A stretch of DNA of 25,295 nucleotides from an uncultured Clostridia bacterium (GTDB taxonomy: Bacteria > Bacillota > Clostridia > UBA1381), in assembly GCA_910579415.1 (NCBI GenBank), contig CAJTUY010000002.1, forward strand, positions 38,936 to 64,230, read 5' to 3'. The position numbers were made by a program, and so were the translations under genes. The notes below the pieces were generated by a model. It was given only the letters and a program-made list of their open reading frames with translations, searched no databases and had not been told where the DNA came from. Shown here piece by piece: positions 14,894 through 21,457 of the stretch (position 1 is its first letter; each line of letters starts with the position of its first letter).

Positions 14894-15337
14894 TCAGGTC
14901 CTTTTCATATATAACAATGGATATGGATTTCCCTGTTCATCCAATTCTGTTCTCTTGTAAACTTCAAAACCCATATGTTCATAAAAACCTTTTGCAAGAG
15001 GGTTTTGTTCATTTACAGCAAGTTCATTTACTGAATAGTTTTTAATCCCATATTGTAATAATTGTTTTCCTATTCCTTGTCCTCTGTTTTTGTTTGAAAT
15101 AAATAACATTTCAAGCATCTGGTTTGCAATTCCCATAAATCCTGACGGACTCCCTTTTTCATCTACGGCAATTACTAAAGAAGGAACATCTTTCAATGCC
15201 TGAGGAACATACTGCTTAATATTATTTATTTCATCATCTGATAAAAACAAATGTGTTGCTTTAACAGAATTTTCCCATATATCCAATAAAAGCTGTATCA
15301 ATTTAGAATTCCGTTCTGTTATTTCAATTATTTTCAT
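14894..15337 (-). CDS. GNAT acetyltransferase, YjaB-like
   Basis: A 147-residue GNAT protein starts MKIIEITERN. The acetyl-CoA loop is NRGQGIGKQLL (about residues 84-94), preceded by the strand MLEMLFIS and followed by LAVNEQNPLAKGFYEHMGFEVYKRTELDEQGNPYPLLYMKR. The order SVKATHLFLSDDEI...VNEQN..A.GFYEHMGF closely follows E. coli YjaB. The substrate is unknown. ATG 15337 is preferred because CGGAGAAA lies just upstream; the in-frame GTG at 15361 lacks such a site. The gene is clearly AT-richer than its neighbours (I count 33 G/C in the 120 bases at 15001-15120), which suggests acquisition from elsewhere. Confidence 0.88.
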   Translation of the reverse strand: MKIIEITERNSKLIQLLLDIWENSVKATHLFLSDDEINNIKQYVPQALKDVPSLVIAVDEKGSPSGFMGIANQMLEMLFISNKNRGQGIGKQLLQYGIKNYSVNELAVNEQNPLAKGFYEHMGFEVYKRTELDEQGNPYPLLYMKRT

Positions 15338-15363
15338 TTTAGATTTTCTCCGTAAAATCACTT

Positions 15364-15376
15364 TTTGTTTATTAAA
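15364..15376 (+). repeat. Right copy of 13-bp direct repeat TTTGTTTATTAAA
   Basis: This copy is identical to 14567-14579 and contains the recD2 stop codon (TTA at 15372-15374 on this strand). Removing the DNA between the copies would leave proA, its hairpin and recD2 tail to tail. Confidence 0.55.
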
Positions 15377-17627
15377 TCAAATCTTTACAAATGCCTTTTG
15401 CACTTGCAAAATTCTGAACAGCAACAAGTTTTTCGCAAAGACCGGTAAAGCGCTGTCTGTACTGATTATTATTTGTCATATTCTGAATTATTTTTTCGCT
15501 TCCGACAAGAACGACCATGTCACGTGCGCGTGTTACCGCAGTATAAAACAAATTGCGGCTCATAAGTATAGGCGCAAATGAGCATACGGGCATTATAACT
15601 ATCGGAAATTCATTACCCTGACTTTTATGCACGGTCATTGCGTATGCAAGGTCCAGTTCATCAAGATTGGCAAACGGATATTCTACGCGCTTATCTTCGT
15701 CAAAAACTATGGTCATATATTTATCACGCTCGGAAATATCTTCGATTATCCCCATATCCCCATTAAATATTCCCATACCGCTGTCGGCATTTTCCCTTGA
15801 ATACGGCATATCATAATTGTTCTTTGTCTGCATCACCTTATCGCCTACGCGAAAAACAGTATTTCCGTATGTATGCTGGGGACGAAGCTCATCATACGGA
15901 TTTATATGAGATTGCAGCAGTTTATTAAGCGCGACAGTGCCTGCATATCCCTTTTTTGTCGGACTTAAAACCTGTATTGATGAAATCGGATTTACACCGT
16001 AGCTTTTAGGAAGCCTGTTTTTGAACAAATCCATAACAGTCATCGCGCTGTCCTGCGGAGTACGGCGTCTTAAGAAAAAGAAATCGCTTGACTTATCGTC
16101 CAGAAATGGTATTTCACCGTGATTTATCCTGTGCGCATTGACAATTATAAGGCTTTCTTCTGCCTGTCTGAATATCTTGTTAAGCTGTATTACGGGTATG
16201 GTTTTGCTTTCGATAATGTCATGTATCACATTACCCGGTCCCACTGACGGCAGTTGGTCAGCATCACCTGACAGTATCAGCTTCGCGCCGTTTTTAACTG
16301 CCTTTAAAAATGACGACATAAGGCTTATATCAACCATACTTACCTCGTCAAGTATTATGACGTCGGCGGTAAGCGGATTTTCCTCGTTATGGGTAAATAT
16401 ATTCCTGCCTTCCGAGCTTCGCTGTGTGCATAACAAACGGTGTATGGTCTTTGCCTCACAGCCTGTAACCTCGCTAAGACGCTTTGCGGCGCGTCCTGTC
16501 GGCGCGGCAAGCGCAACGTTCAGCTTTAATTCCTCCAAAAGACTTATTATTGTGTTTATGGTAGTGGTTTTGCCTGTGCCGGGACCGCCAGTAAGCACCA
16601 TACAGCCGCAGGAAAGCGCGGTTACCGCCGCATTCCGCTGTTCGGGAGCAAGCTGAAGCTCCCTTTTTTCTTCTAACTTATCAATTGCCTTTTCCGCTTC
16701 GTCACAGGTTATTGTAAATTTCTGCGTATTCTGCGACATGGCAATAAGCCTGCGCGCTATATAATATTCGTCCTCGTAATATTCGTACGGGTAATACACG
16801 TCCTCGCCGTCAGTTTTGCATAAAATAATTTCCTTTGCCGCAATAAGTTCAGATACTGCCGACGTCACTTCATTTTCATCAACCTTAAGAGTATATACCG
16901 CATGTTCGGAAAGTACAGTTTTCGGCAGGTAAACATGTCCCTGAGTAAAAGCCGCGTCACGCAGTATAAATTTTATTCCTGCTTTTATCCTGAGTGCGCT
17001 GTTTTTGGGAAGCCCCATATTAAAGGCTATTGTGTCTGAGGTCTTAAAAGAAATTCCATCTACCATATCTGACAGTATATAAGGGTTTTGTTTTATCATA
17101 TCCACAGAATTTGCACCCAGTACATTATGTACTTTAACAGCCATATTTGCTGTAATTCCGTACTGCTGCAAGAACATAACAATACTTTGCATAGACTGTA
17201 ATTCTGCAAAGGACGCGCCTATTTTACGCGCTTTTTCCTTGCTTATACCCTTTATTTCCGAAAGTCTTTCGGGGTCCTGAAGCATAATATTTAATATGTC
17301 ACAGCCAAAATGAGCGACAAGCTTTTTTGCTGTTGCTTCGCGTATGCCCTGAACAATGCCCGAGCCAAGATATTTTAAAATTGCTTCCTCATCACTCGGC
17401 AGGACAGTTTCGTAATATTCAGCCTTAAACTGTTCGCCGTAATCAGGATGGGTAGTCCAGTTTCCTGAGAGCGCAACGCTTTCGCCTTCGGAAATGAACG
17501 GCATATATCCGACCGCAGTAAAAAGACCTTCGTCCGCGCTGTCTATTCCGCAGACAGTGTAGCCGTTGTCCGAATTGGTATATATTATTTCATCAACTGT
17601 TCCCGTTACCGTAATTATTTCACTCAT
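15372..17627 (-). CDS. recD2: RecD2-type ATP-dependent DNA helicase (SF1B)
   Basis: A 751-residue helicase, normal for RecD2, which acts without RecBC. The N-terminal part has an OB-like fold (residues about 1-75, VTGTVDEIIYTNSDNGYTVCGI) and helix-hairpin-helix repeats (about 80-190, YLGSGIVQGIREATAKKLVAHFG). Walker A is GGPGTGKT (347-354), Walker B is VIILDEVSMVD (423-433), and later motifs include LSGDADQLPSVGPG, AMTVHKSQGNEFPIVIMP and LFYTAVTRARDMVVLVG. It unwinds DNA 5'-3' in repair and replication-conflict roles. The ATG overlaps the decarboxylase stop as ATGAGTGA, so the two genes form a coupled operon. No strong ribosome binding site of its own is seen. Confidence 0.96.
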   Translation of the reverse strand: MSEIITVTGTVDEIIYTNSDNGYTVCGIDSADEGLFTAVGYMPFISEGESVALSGNWTTHPDYGEQFKAEYYETVLPSDEEAILKYLGSGIVQGIREATAKKLVAHFGCDILNIMLQDPERLSEIKGISKEKARKIGASFAELQSMQSIVMFLQQYGITANMAVKVHNVLGANSVDMIKQNPYILSDMVDGISFKTSDTIAFNMGLPKNSALRIKAGIKFILRDAAFTQGHVYLPKTVLSEHAVYTLKVDENEVTSAVSELIAAKEIILCKTDGEDVYYPYEYYEDEYYIARRLIAMSQNTQKFTITCDEAEKAIDKLEEKRELQLAPEQRNAAVTALSCGCMVLTGGPGTGKTTTINTIISLLEELKLNVALAAPTGRAAKRLSEVTGCEAKTIHRLLCTQRSSEGRNIFTHNEENPLTADVIILDEVSMVDISLMSSFLKAVKNGAKLILSGDADQLPSVGPGNVIHDIIESKTIPVIQLNKIFRQAEESLIIVNAHRINHGEIPFLDDKSSDFFFLRRRTPQDSAMTVMDLFKNRLPKSYGVNPISSIQVLSPTKKGYAGTVALNKLLQSHINPYDELRPQHTYGNTVFRVGDKVMQTKNNYDMPYSRENADSGMGIFNGDMGIIEDISERDKYMTIVFDEDKRVEYPFANLDELDLAYAMTVHKSQGNEFPIVIMPVCSFAPILMSRNLFYTAVTRARDMVVLVGSEKIIQNMTNNNQYRQRFTGLCEKLVAVQNFASAKGICKDLI

Positions 17628-18978
17628 CTGTATTCACCGCTGTCATAATTTTATTATCTGAAAGTCCTGTCACTTCCGCGCCCTCAGCGATTAGCCGCTC
17701 TATGTATTCAACCTGTTCGGCGCGTATTGTATCACCCATATGTATTACGGGTACTCCGGGTGGATAAGGCGTAACCGCCGAGCATGAAACGCGTCCAACC
17801 GCGTCATGGAGATAAAGAGGTGTACGCTCTGCAAAAAATGCGCGCGCAGGCGAGAGTGTCTTTTCCGTAACAGGAGGAGGCGAAATTGTTATACGCTTTC
17901 CGTATCTGCCGTGAACAGCTGCAAGCTCTTTGAGCGATTTCAAAAGCTTTTGCATATCCTTTTTTGTATTGGACGGGGTAACAATAAGAATTATATTGAA
18001 AAGGTCAGCCGCCTCAGCATCAATGCCCTTACGGGTAAGAAAATCGCTTGCGGAAAAGCCCGTAATACCCAATGACGAAAAATTAAGTACAAGCCGTGTC
18101 ATATCATCATTTGAAAGCATCAGTATACCTAATTCAGAAACTTTTTCTCTGAATTGACGGCACATTTCATAAGTTTTCTGCCATTTGCCGTTACAGCATA
18201 TTTCAGAGCGGGCAATATCCGCGCTTGCCGCCGTCGGATATGACGGACTTGACGACTGAAATATTGAAAGTGACTGCTCCAGCCGCTGCCGGTCAATACG
18301 TCTGCCGTTTACATGGAGATATGCAGCACCGTTTAAGGCGTTTAATGTTTTGTGCGCGCTCTGACATACGGCGTCTGCAAAATGTACGGCTGTTTCGGGG
18401 AAAGGAGAACCTGAAACAAAATGCGCTCCGTGCGCTTCATCTACAAGTAGGGGTATACCTTTTGCATGACATTCCTCAGCGATGTTTTTTATATCCGAAC
18501 ATAATCCGTAATATGTGGGTGATGTGATTATTACCGCGTCCGTATCGTCGGTAATATATTTTTTTACTGTATAAATTCTTTTGGGTATGGCAAAGACGCT
18601 GTCGAGTTCTTTTGGAAAAAAACGTATGTTAATACCCATAACGGCGCATATGCTGACTACGCTCATATGGCAGTCGCCTGCCGCTAAAAGCGTATCGCCG
18701 GGTTTCAGAGCGCCGCAAATCATGGAATGTATTGCAGATGTGGAGCCGCCTGTTAAGATGTAGCTTTTTTCGCTCCCGTAAAGGTCGGAAAGAAGCTTTT
18801 GCGCTGTTTTTACATATTCATTGGGATTGTGAAGATTTTCCGTAAGAGAAAGCTCCGTTACGTCCAAAGACAATAAATCGTGTTTAAGTCCGCGCCCGTT
18901 TTTATGACCGGGCATTGCAAATGATATTCGGTTTTGTTTTGCATAAGCTTTAAGCCTTTCATATAACGGCGTAGCCAT
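17620..18978 (-). CDS. Orn/Lys/Arg decarboxylase family PLP enzyme
   Basis: A 452-residue fold-type I PLP enzyme. The N-terminus has the family motif FAMPGHKNGRG (residues 20-30), then ILTGGSTSAIHSMI (74-87), the cofactor-binding DEAHGAHF (180-187) and the Schiff-base lysine Lys210 in SAHKTLNALNGAAYLH. The C-terminal domain ends with AVTPYPPGVPVIHMGDTI, also conserved. The family decarboxylates arginine, lysine or ornithine to polyamine precursors; which amino acid is used cannot be told. It resembles the short YaaO-like form lacking the response-regulator-like wing domain. CAGGAAGTGAT lies before the start, and a good promoter lies at 19017-19045. In many Firmicutes this gene precedes tmk; here it is coupled to recD2. 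Confidence 0.9.
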   Translation of the reverse strand: MATPLYERLKAYAKQNRISFAMPGHKNGRGLKHDLLSLDVTELSLTENLHNPNEYVKTAQKLLSDLYGSEKSYILTGGSTSAIHSMICGALKPGDTLLAAGDCHMSVVSICAVMGINIRFFPKELDSVFAIPKRIYTVKKYITDDTDAVIITSPTYYGLCSDIKNIAEECHAKGIPLLVDEAHGAHFVSGSPFPETAVHFADAVCQSAHKTLNALNGAAYLHVNGRRIDRQRLEQSLSIFQSSSPSYPTAASADIARSEICCNGKWQKTYEMCRQFREKVSELGILMLSNDDMTRLVLNFSSLGITGFSASDFLTRKGIDAEAADLFNIILIVTPSNTKKDMQKLLKSLKELAAVHGRYGKRITISPPPVTEKTLSPARAFFAERTPLYLHDAVGRVSCSAVTPYPPGVPVIHMGDTIRAEQVEYIERLIAEGAEVTGLSDNKIMTAVNTDE

Positions 18979-19016
18979 ATAATCACTTCCTGTACAATTT
19001 ATTTACATACTATACC

Positions 19017-19045
19017 ATTATATCTGTTTTTTTTTGTTATGTAAA
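19017..19045 (-). promoter_or_regulatory. Sigma-A type promoter for the decarboxylase-recD2 operon
   Basis: On the - strand, TTTACA (19045-19040), a 17-base spacer and a perfect TATAAT (19022-19017) precede the decarboxylase by about 38 bases. The spacer holds a run of nine A residues. It is divergent from the promoter at 19088-19115. Confidence 0.82.
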
Positions 19046-19087
19046 GAGATTATAGTAAATACTTAGCGTAAATTTTATATATAGCTA

Positions 19088-19115
19088 TTGAAATACAGAC
19101 AAAATATGATATAAT
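19088..19115 (+). promoter_or_regulatory. Sigma-A type promoter for the structured leader and GLUG gene
   Basis: TTGAAA (19088-19093), a 16-base spacer and perfect TATAAT (19110-19115) predict a start near 19122, the first base of the long closing helix in the leader RNA. Confidence 0.78.
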
Positions 19116-19121
19116 AAAAGC

Positions 19122-19343
19122 ACCACATTTTCTACAATTTAATAATGTTCTCATCAGGCGGAATATTCTTTTAGGAATGTTCTTATTTGGTTATGCTAAA
19201 ACAAAGGATTATATTTGTTAAAAACGCAGGTGAAATAATTGAAATCTTTTGTTTGAGAATGTTTCAAGTTGTAGGAAATATGTGGTAACATTAAATCTAA
19301 GCCGCGTTTTTGTGCGTGGTTTAGTATAAGCCACGCATTTTTT
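19122..19343 (+). ncRNA. Candidate riboswitch-like leader with alternative terminator and antiterminator
   Basis: The leader can form a long closing helix between 19122-19140 (ACCACATTTTCTACAATTT) and 19266-19286, complementary throughout except for two single-base bulges (G19275, T19279) and one G-U pair. Inside are a hairpin GAATATTC/GAATGTTC (19161-19168/19175-19182) and another AACAAA/TTTGTT (19200-19205/19214-19219), plus TTCTC/GAGAA (19148-19152/19255-19259). Downstream, TAAGCCGCG (19298-19306) and TAAGCCACGCA (19327-19337) compete for the same partner (19313-19323). This is the layout of an aptamer with a terminator switch. I do not recognise the signature of a known riboswitch. All structure is by eye; a decayed inverted-repeat element is the main alternative. 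Confidence 0.5.
19313..19343 (+). terminator. Leader terminator upstream of the GLUG gene
   Basis: TGCGTGGTTTA (19313-19323) pairs with TAAGCCACGCA (19327-19337) in an 11-bp stem with one G-U pair and a GTA loop, followed by TTTTTT (19338-19343). It lies within the transcribed leader, 28 bases before the ATG, so it would act as an attenuator. Confidence 0.78.
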
Positions 19344-19371
19344 AATGCAGAAACGAAAGGAAGGTATACCC

Positions 19372-20610
19372 ATGAAAAAATTTATTTCACTATTCACTAC
19401 ATTTTGTATTGTTTTGTCAATACTCGGCACATTTACGGTATTTGCGGATGATACAACGGCGGATTTGGAAATCAGCACTCTTGCGGAGCTTGAAGCGTTT
19501 CGGGATGATGTAAATAATGGCAATACATATGAAGGTAAAACCGTTAAGTTGACTGCCGATATTGACATGTCCGAAAAATACGGTGAGGGCAAGGAAAGTT
19601 GGACACCGATAGGCTGGTACACAATTCAATGGAGCAGCAATGATCCCTACTATAATTTCCCGTTTTTAGGGACTTTTGATGGCAACGGGTACAAAATAAA
19701 AGACTTATATTATTACAATGATAGTGAAAATACAGGATTTGAAGTTGTTGGATTGTTCGGAAATAATAATGGAACAATAAAGAATTTAGGGGTTACAGGT
19801 TCTATTACACAGCTCTATTACAGTGCGGTGGGCGGCATTGTGGCAGATTCTGGTGGTATAATTGAAAACTGCTGTTTTTCGGGTACAATTACAAGTCCCG
19901 CTCACGTCGGCGGTATAGTTGGTATGAATAATGGTCAGGTAAAGAATTGCTATAATACAGGAACAATTCAAGGTCAACACTGTATCGGCGGAATAGTCGG
20001 AACAGACAACGGTGGTGACGGGATAACAAATAGTTACAATATAGGCAATATAATTAAAATAGCACCAGAAGCTGAAGACTGGGACAACCCATATTTCGGG
20101 AGCATAACGGGAAGTGGCGGTGAAGAGGTGGTAAATTGCTATTATCTTATAGGTACTTATGATAAAGGTGTAAATACAGTGGATTTTGGCGATGACATCA
20201 CAGACCCTACAACCGCGCTTACGATGGAGCAATTTGCGGATAAAAGCAATTTCACAAACTGGGATTTTGACACCGTATGGGAAATGGACGAAGTTTTAGG
20301 CAGACCTGTTTTGAGGTCAAACAGAGAAGAACCGCCTGCTGTGGGATATAATATAGACTATAAAGACGGAAACGCTGTTGTAACCGTTGCGGAGGAAGGC
20401 ACATATACTATAATATTTGTATCATATACGGAAGACAGATTATTAAGCATTAACTCTCAGAATAAGCAATTTAAAAAGGGCAAAAATGAGCCGATAGCTC
20501 CGCAGAACTTTAATACAAACGGAAATATTAAAATTATGCTTTGGGACAGCCTTGAGGGTATGAAGCCGTTAGCCATGACCGGATTACTGTCAGATACATT
20601 TATTCAATAA
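19372..20610 (+). CDS. Secreted GLUG-repeat protein
   Basis: A 412-residue protein has a signal peptide (residues 1-25, cut after TVFA). Next comes STLAELEAFRDDVNNGNTYEGKTVKLTADIDM, a frequent lead-in to beta-helical repeats, then WTPIG...FLGTFDGNGYKIKDLYY. GLUG-type repeats follow at about 122-220: VGLFGNNNGTIKNLGVTGSI, GGIVADSGGIIENCCFSGTI, GGIVGMNNGQVKNCYNTGTI and a fourth degenerate copy. The C-terminal 85 residues (YNIDYKDGNAVVTV... to IMLWDSLEGMKPL) form a separate beta-domain often seen on secreted proteins of gut Clostridia. It has no sortase motif or SLH domain and is probably secreted free. AAAGGAAGG at 19356-19364 fixes the start. The target is unknown. Confidence 0.85.
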   Translation: MKKFISLFTTFCIVLSILGTFTVFADDTTADLEISTLAELEAFRDDVNNGNTYEGKTVKLTADIDMSEKYGEGKESWTPIGWYTIQWSSNDPYYNFPFLGTFDGNGYKIKDLYYYNDSENTGFEVVGLFGNNNGTIKNLGVTGSITQLYYSAVGGIVADSGGIIENCCFSGTITSPAHVGGIVGMNNGQVKNCYNTGTIQGQHCIGGIVGTDNGGDGITNSYNIGNIIKIAPEAEDWDNPYFGSITGSGGEEVVNCYYLIGTYDKGVNTVDFGDDITDPTTALTMEQFADKSNFTNWDFDTVWEMDEVLGRPVLRSNREEPPAVGYNIDYKDGNAVVTVAEEGTYTIIFVSYTEDRLLSINSQNKQFKKGKNEPIAPQNFNTNGNIKIMLWDSLEGMKPLAMTGLLSDTFIQ

Positions 20611-20657
20611 TATATTAAAAAAGCAGTGACCAAAATATAATTGCGGTGTATTATATC

Positions 20658-20686
20658 TTGCCGAAAGAAAAAAACTATGGTAAAAT
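20658..20686 (+). promoter_or_regulatory. Probable promoter of the nitroreductase gene
   Basis: TTGCCG (20658-20663), a 17-base spacer and TAAAAT (20681-20686) lie 29 bases before the ATG at 20716. No terminator separates the gene from the GLUG gene, so some read-through is possible. Confidence 0.6.
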
Positions 20687-20715
20687 ATATAAAAATACAA
20701 AAGGAGTTTGGTACT

Positions 20716-21285
20716 ATGAATGTATATGACGCAATAATGGCAAGACGCACAATAAGAAAATTTACACAGAAGGAAATAGCGCAGGAAGACCTGACAAAGC
20801 TTGTGGACTGTGCGCGTATGGCGGCATACGGCGCAAATGTCCAGCCGCTTAAATTCGCTGTTGTAACCGATAAGAAATTGCTTGACGATATTTTTCCGTC
20901 AACTAAATGGGCAGGTTATCTTACAGACGGCGCGCCGAAGGAAAATGAGCGTCCGACAGCGTATGTTGCCGTACTCGGTGACAGAAGCATAAAACAGAAT
21001 GGCGCGTTTGAGGTTGAAGCCGGCGCGGCGGTTACGACTATGATGCTTGAAGCAGTTGAAATGGGGCTTGCAAGCTGTTGGCTTGGTGCAATACAGCGTG
21101 ATGAAATTAAGAAGACGCTTAATCTGGACGATAATCTGGATATAGTCTACCTGCTTGCGCTCGGATATCCCGACCAGAAGAGCCGCGCAGTGGAAATGAA
21201 CGGAGATATTAAGTATTTTGAGGACAGAGACGGCATTATTAACGTGCCGAAACGACCGTTAAAAGAAATTTTAATAAAAAAATAA
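20716..21285 (+). CDS. Nitroreductase-family FMN oxidoreductase
   Basis: A 189-residue protein with the classic start MNVYDAIMARRTIRKFTQKEI, where the Arg pair contacts FMN phosphate. It continues with LVDCARMAAYGANVQPLKFAVV (residues 30-51) and the glycine-containing MGLASCWLGAIQRDEIKKTLNL near 117-138, then LLALGYPDQKSRAV. Such enzymes reduce nitro compounds, quinones or flavins with NAD(P)H. The physiological substrate is unknown. ATG 20716 is chosen because AAAAGGAG lies 10 bases upstream; the longer in-frame form from 20641 would start upstream of the promoter and is rejected. It stands alone between two promoters. Confidence 0.9.
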   Translation: MNVYDAIMARRTIRKFTQKEIAQEDLTKLVDCARMAAYGANVQPLKFAVVTDKKLLDDIFPSTKWAGYLTDGAPKENERPTAYVAVLGDRSIKQNGAFEVEAGAAVTTMMLEAVEMGLASCWLGAIQRDEIKKTLNLDDNLDIVYLLALGYPDQKSRAVEMNGDIKYFEDRDGIINVPKRPLKEILIKK

Positions 21286-21294
21286 AATTTAGTA

Positions 21295-21324
21295 TTGACA
21301 AATCTATATGTTATTTAGTATAAT
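21295..21324 (+). promoter_or_regulatory. Strong sigma-A promoter of the ABC importer operon
   Basis: TTGACA (21295-21300) and TATAAT (21319-21324), both perfect, are separated by 18 bases. Transcription would start near 21331, giving a leader of about 127 bases. Confidence 0.85.
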
Positions 21325-21329
21325 GTTAA

Positions 21330-21369
21330 TAGATTAGATGAGATTAGAACAGATGAGCATATTGAAGAG
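21330..21369 (+). promoter_or_regulatory. Phased NAG triplets: candidate TRAP-like RNA-binding site
   Basis: Triplets UAG, UAG, GAG, UAG, CAG and GAG begin at 21330, 21335, 21340, 21345, 21350 and 21355, exactly 5 bases apart, and AAG follows at 21365. TRAP binds (G/U)AG triplets spaced by 2-3 bases. The stretch TGAGATTA (21339-21346) in this array is complementary to TAATCTCA (21406-21413), which overlaps the leader terminator, so binding here could choose between antiterminator and terminator. The first triplet may lie just before the transcription start. Confidence 0.45.
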
Positions 21370-21392
21370 ATTATTTTAATATGATTTTTATG

Positions 21393-21425
21393 CCCTCGTG
21401 AAGTGTAATCTCACGAGGGATTTTT
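21393..21425 (+). terminator. Leader attenuator terminator of the ABC importer
   Basis: CCCTCGTGA (21393-21401) pairs perfectly with TCACGAGGG (21411-21419) around a 9-base loop, followed by ATTTTTG. It lies about 60 bases after the predicted transcription start and 33 bases before the first gene, so it would control read-through into the operon. Confidence 0.85.
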
Positions 21426-21457
21426 GTTCTTGCTCCAAAAGAAAGGAAAGATGTAAA

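Noticed and set aside
16138..16656. A 172-codon + strand open frame inside recD2
   Set aside because: It lies opposite the helicase core motifs and has no start signals or recognisable protein pattern.
19275..19320. T-box-like sequence in the GLUG leader (TGTGGTAAC ... CCGCG)
   Set aside because: The two parts are separated by about 15 bases and do not form the conserved antiterminator core; the downstream gene is also not an amino acid gene.
20641..20715. A 25-residue N-terminal extension of the nitroreductase
   Set aside because: It would begin upstream of the likely promoter, has no ribosome binding site, and the family normally starts at the MNVYDAIMARRTIRKF segment.
21331..21457. A tryptophan T-box in the ABC importer leader
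   Set aside because: The leader is about 127 bases, shorter than T-boxes, and lacks the conserved T-box sequence with its GGTGG...ACCGCG pattern.
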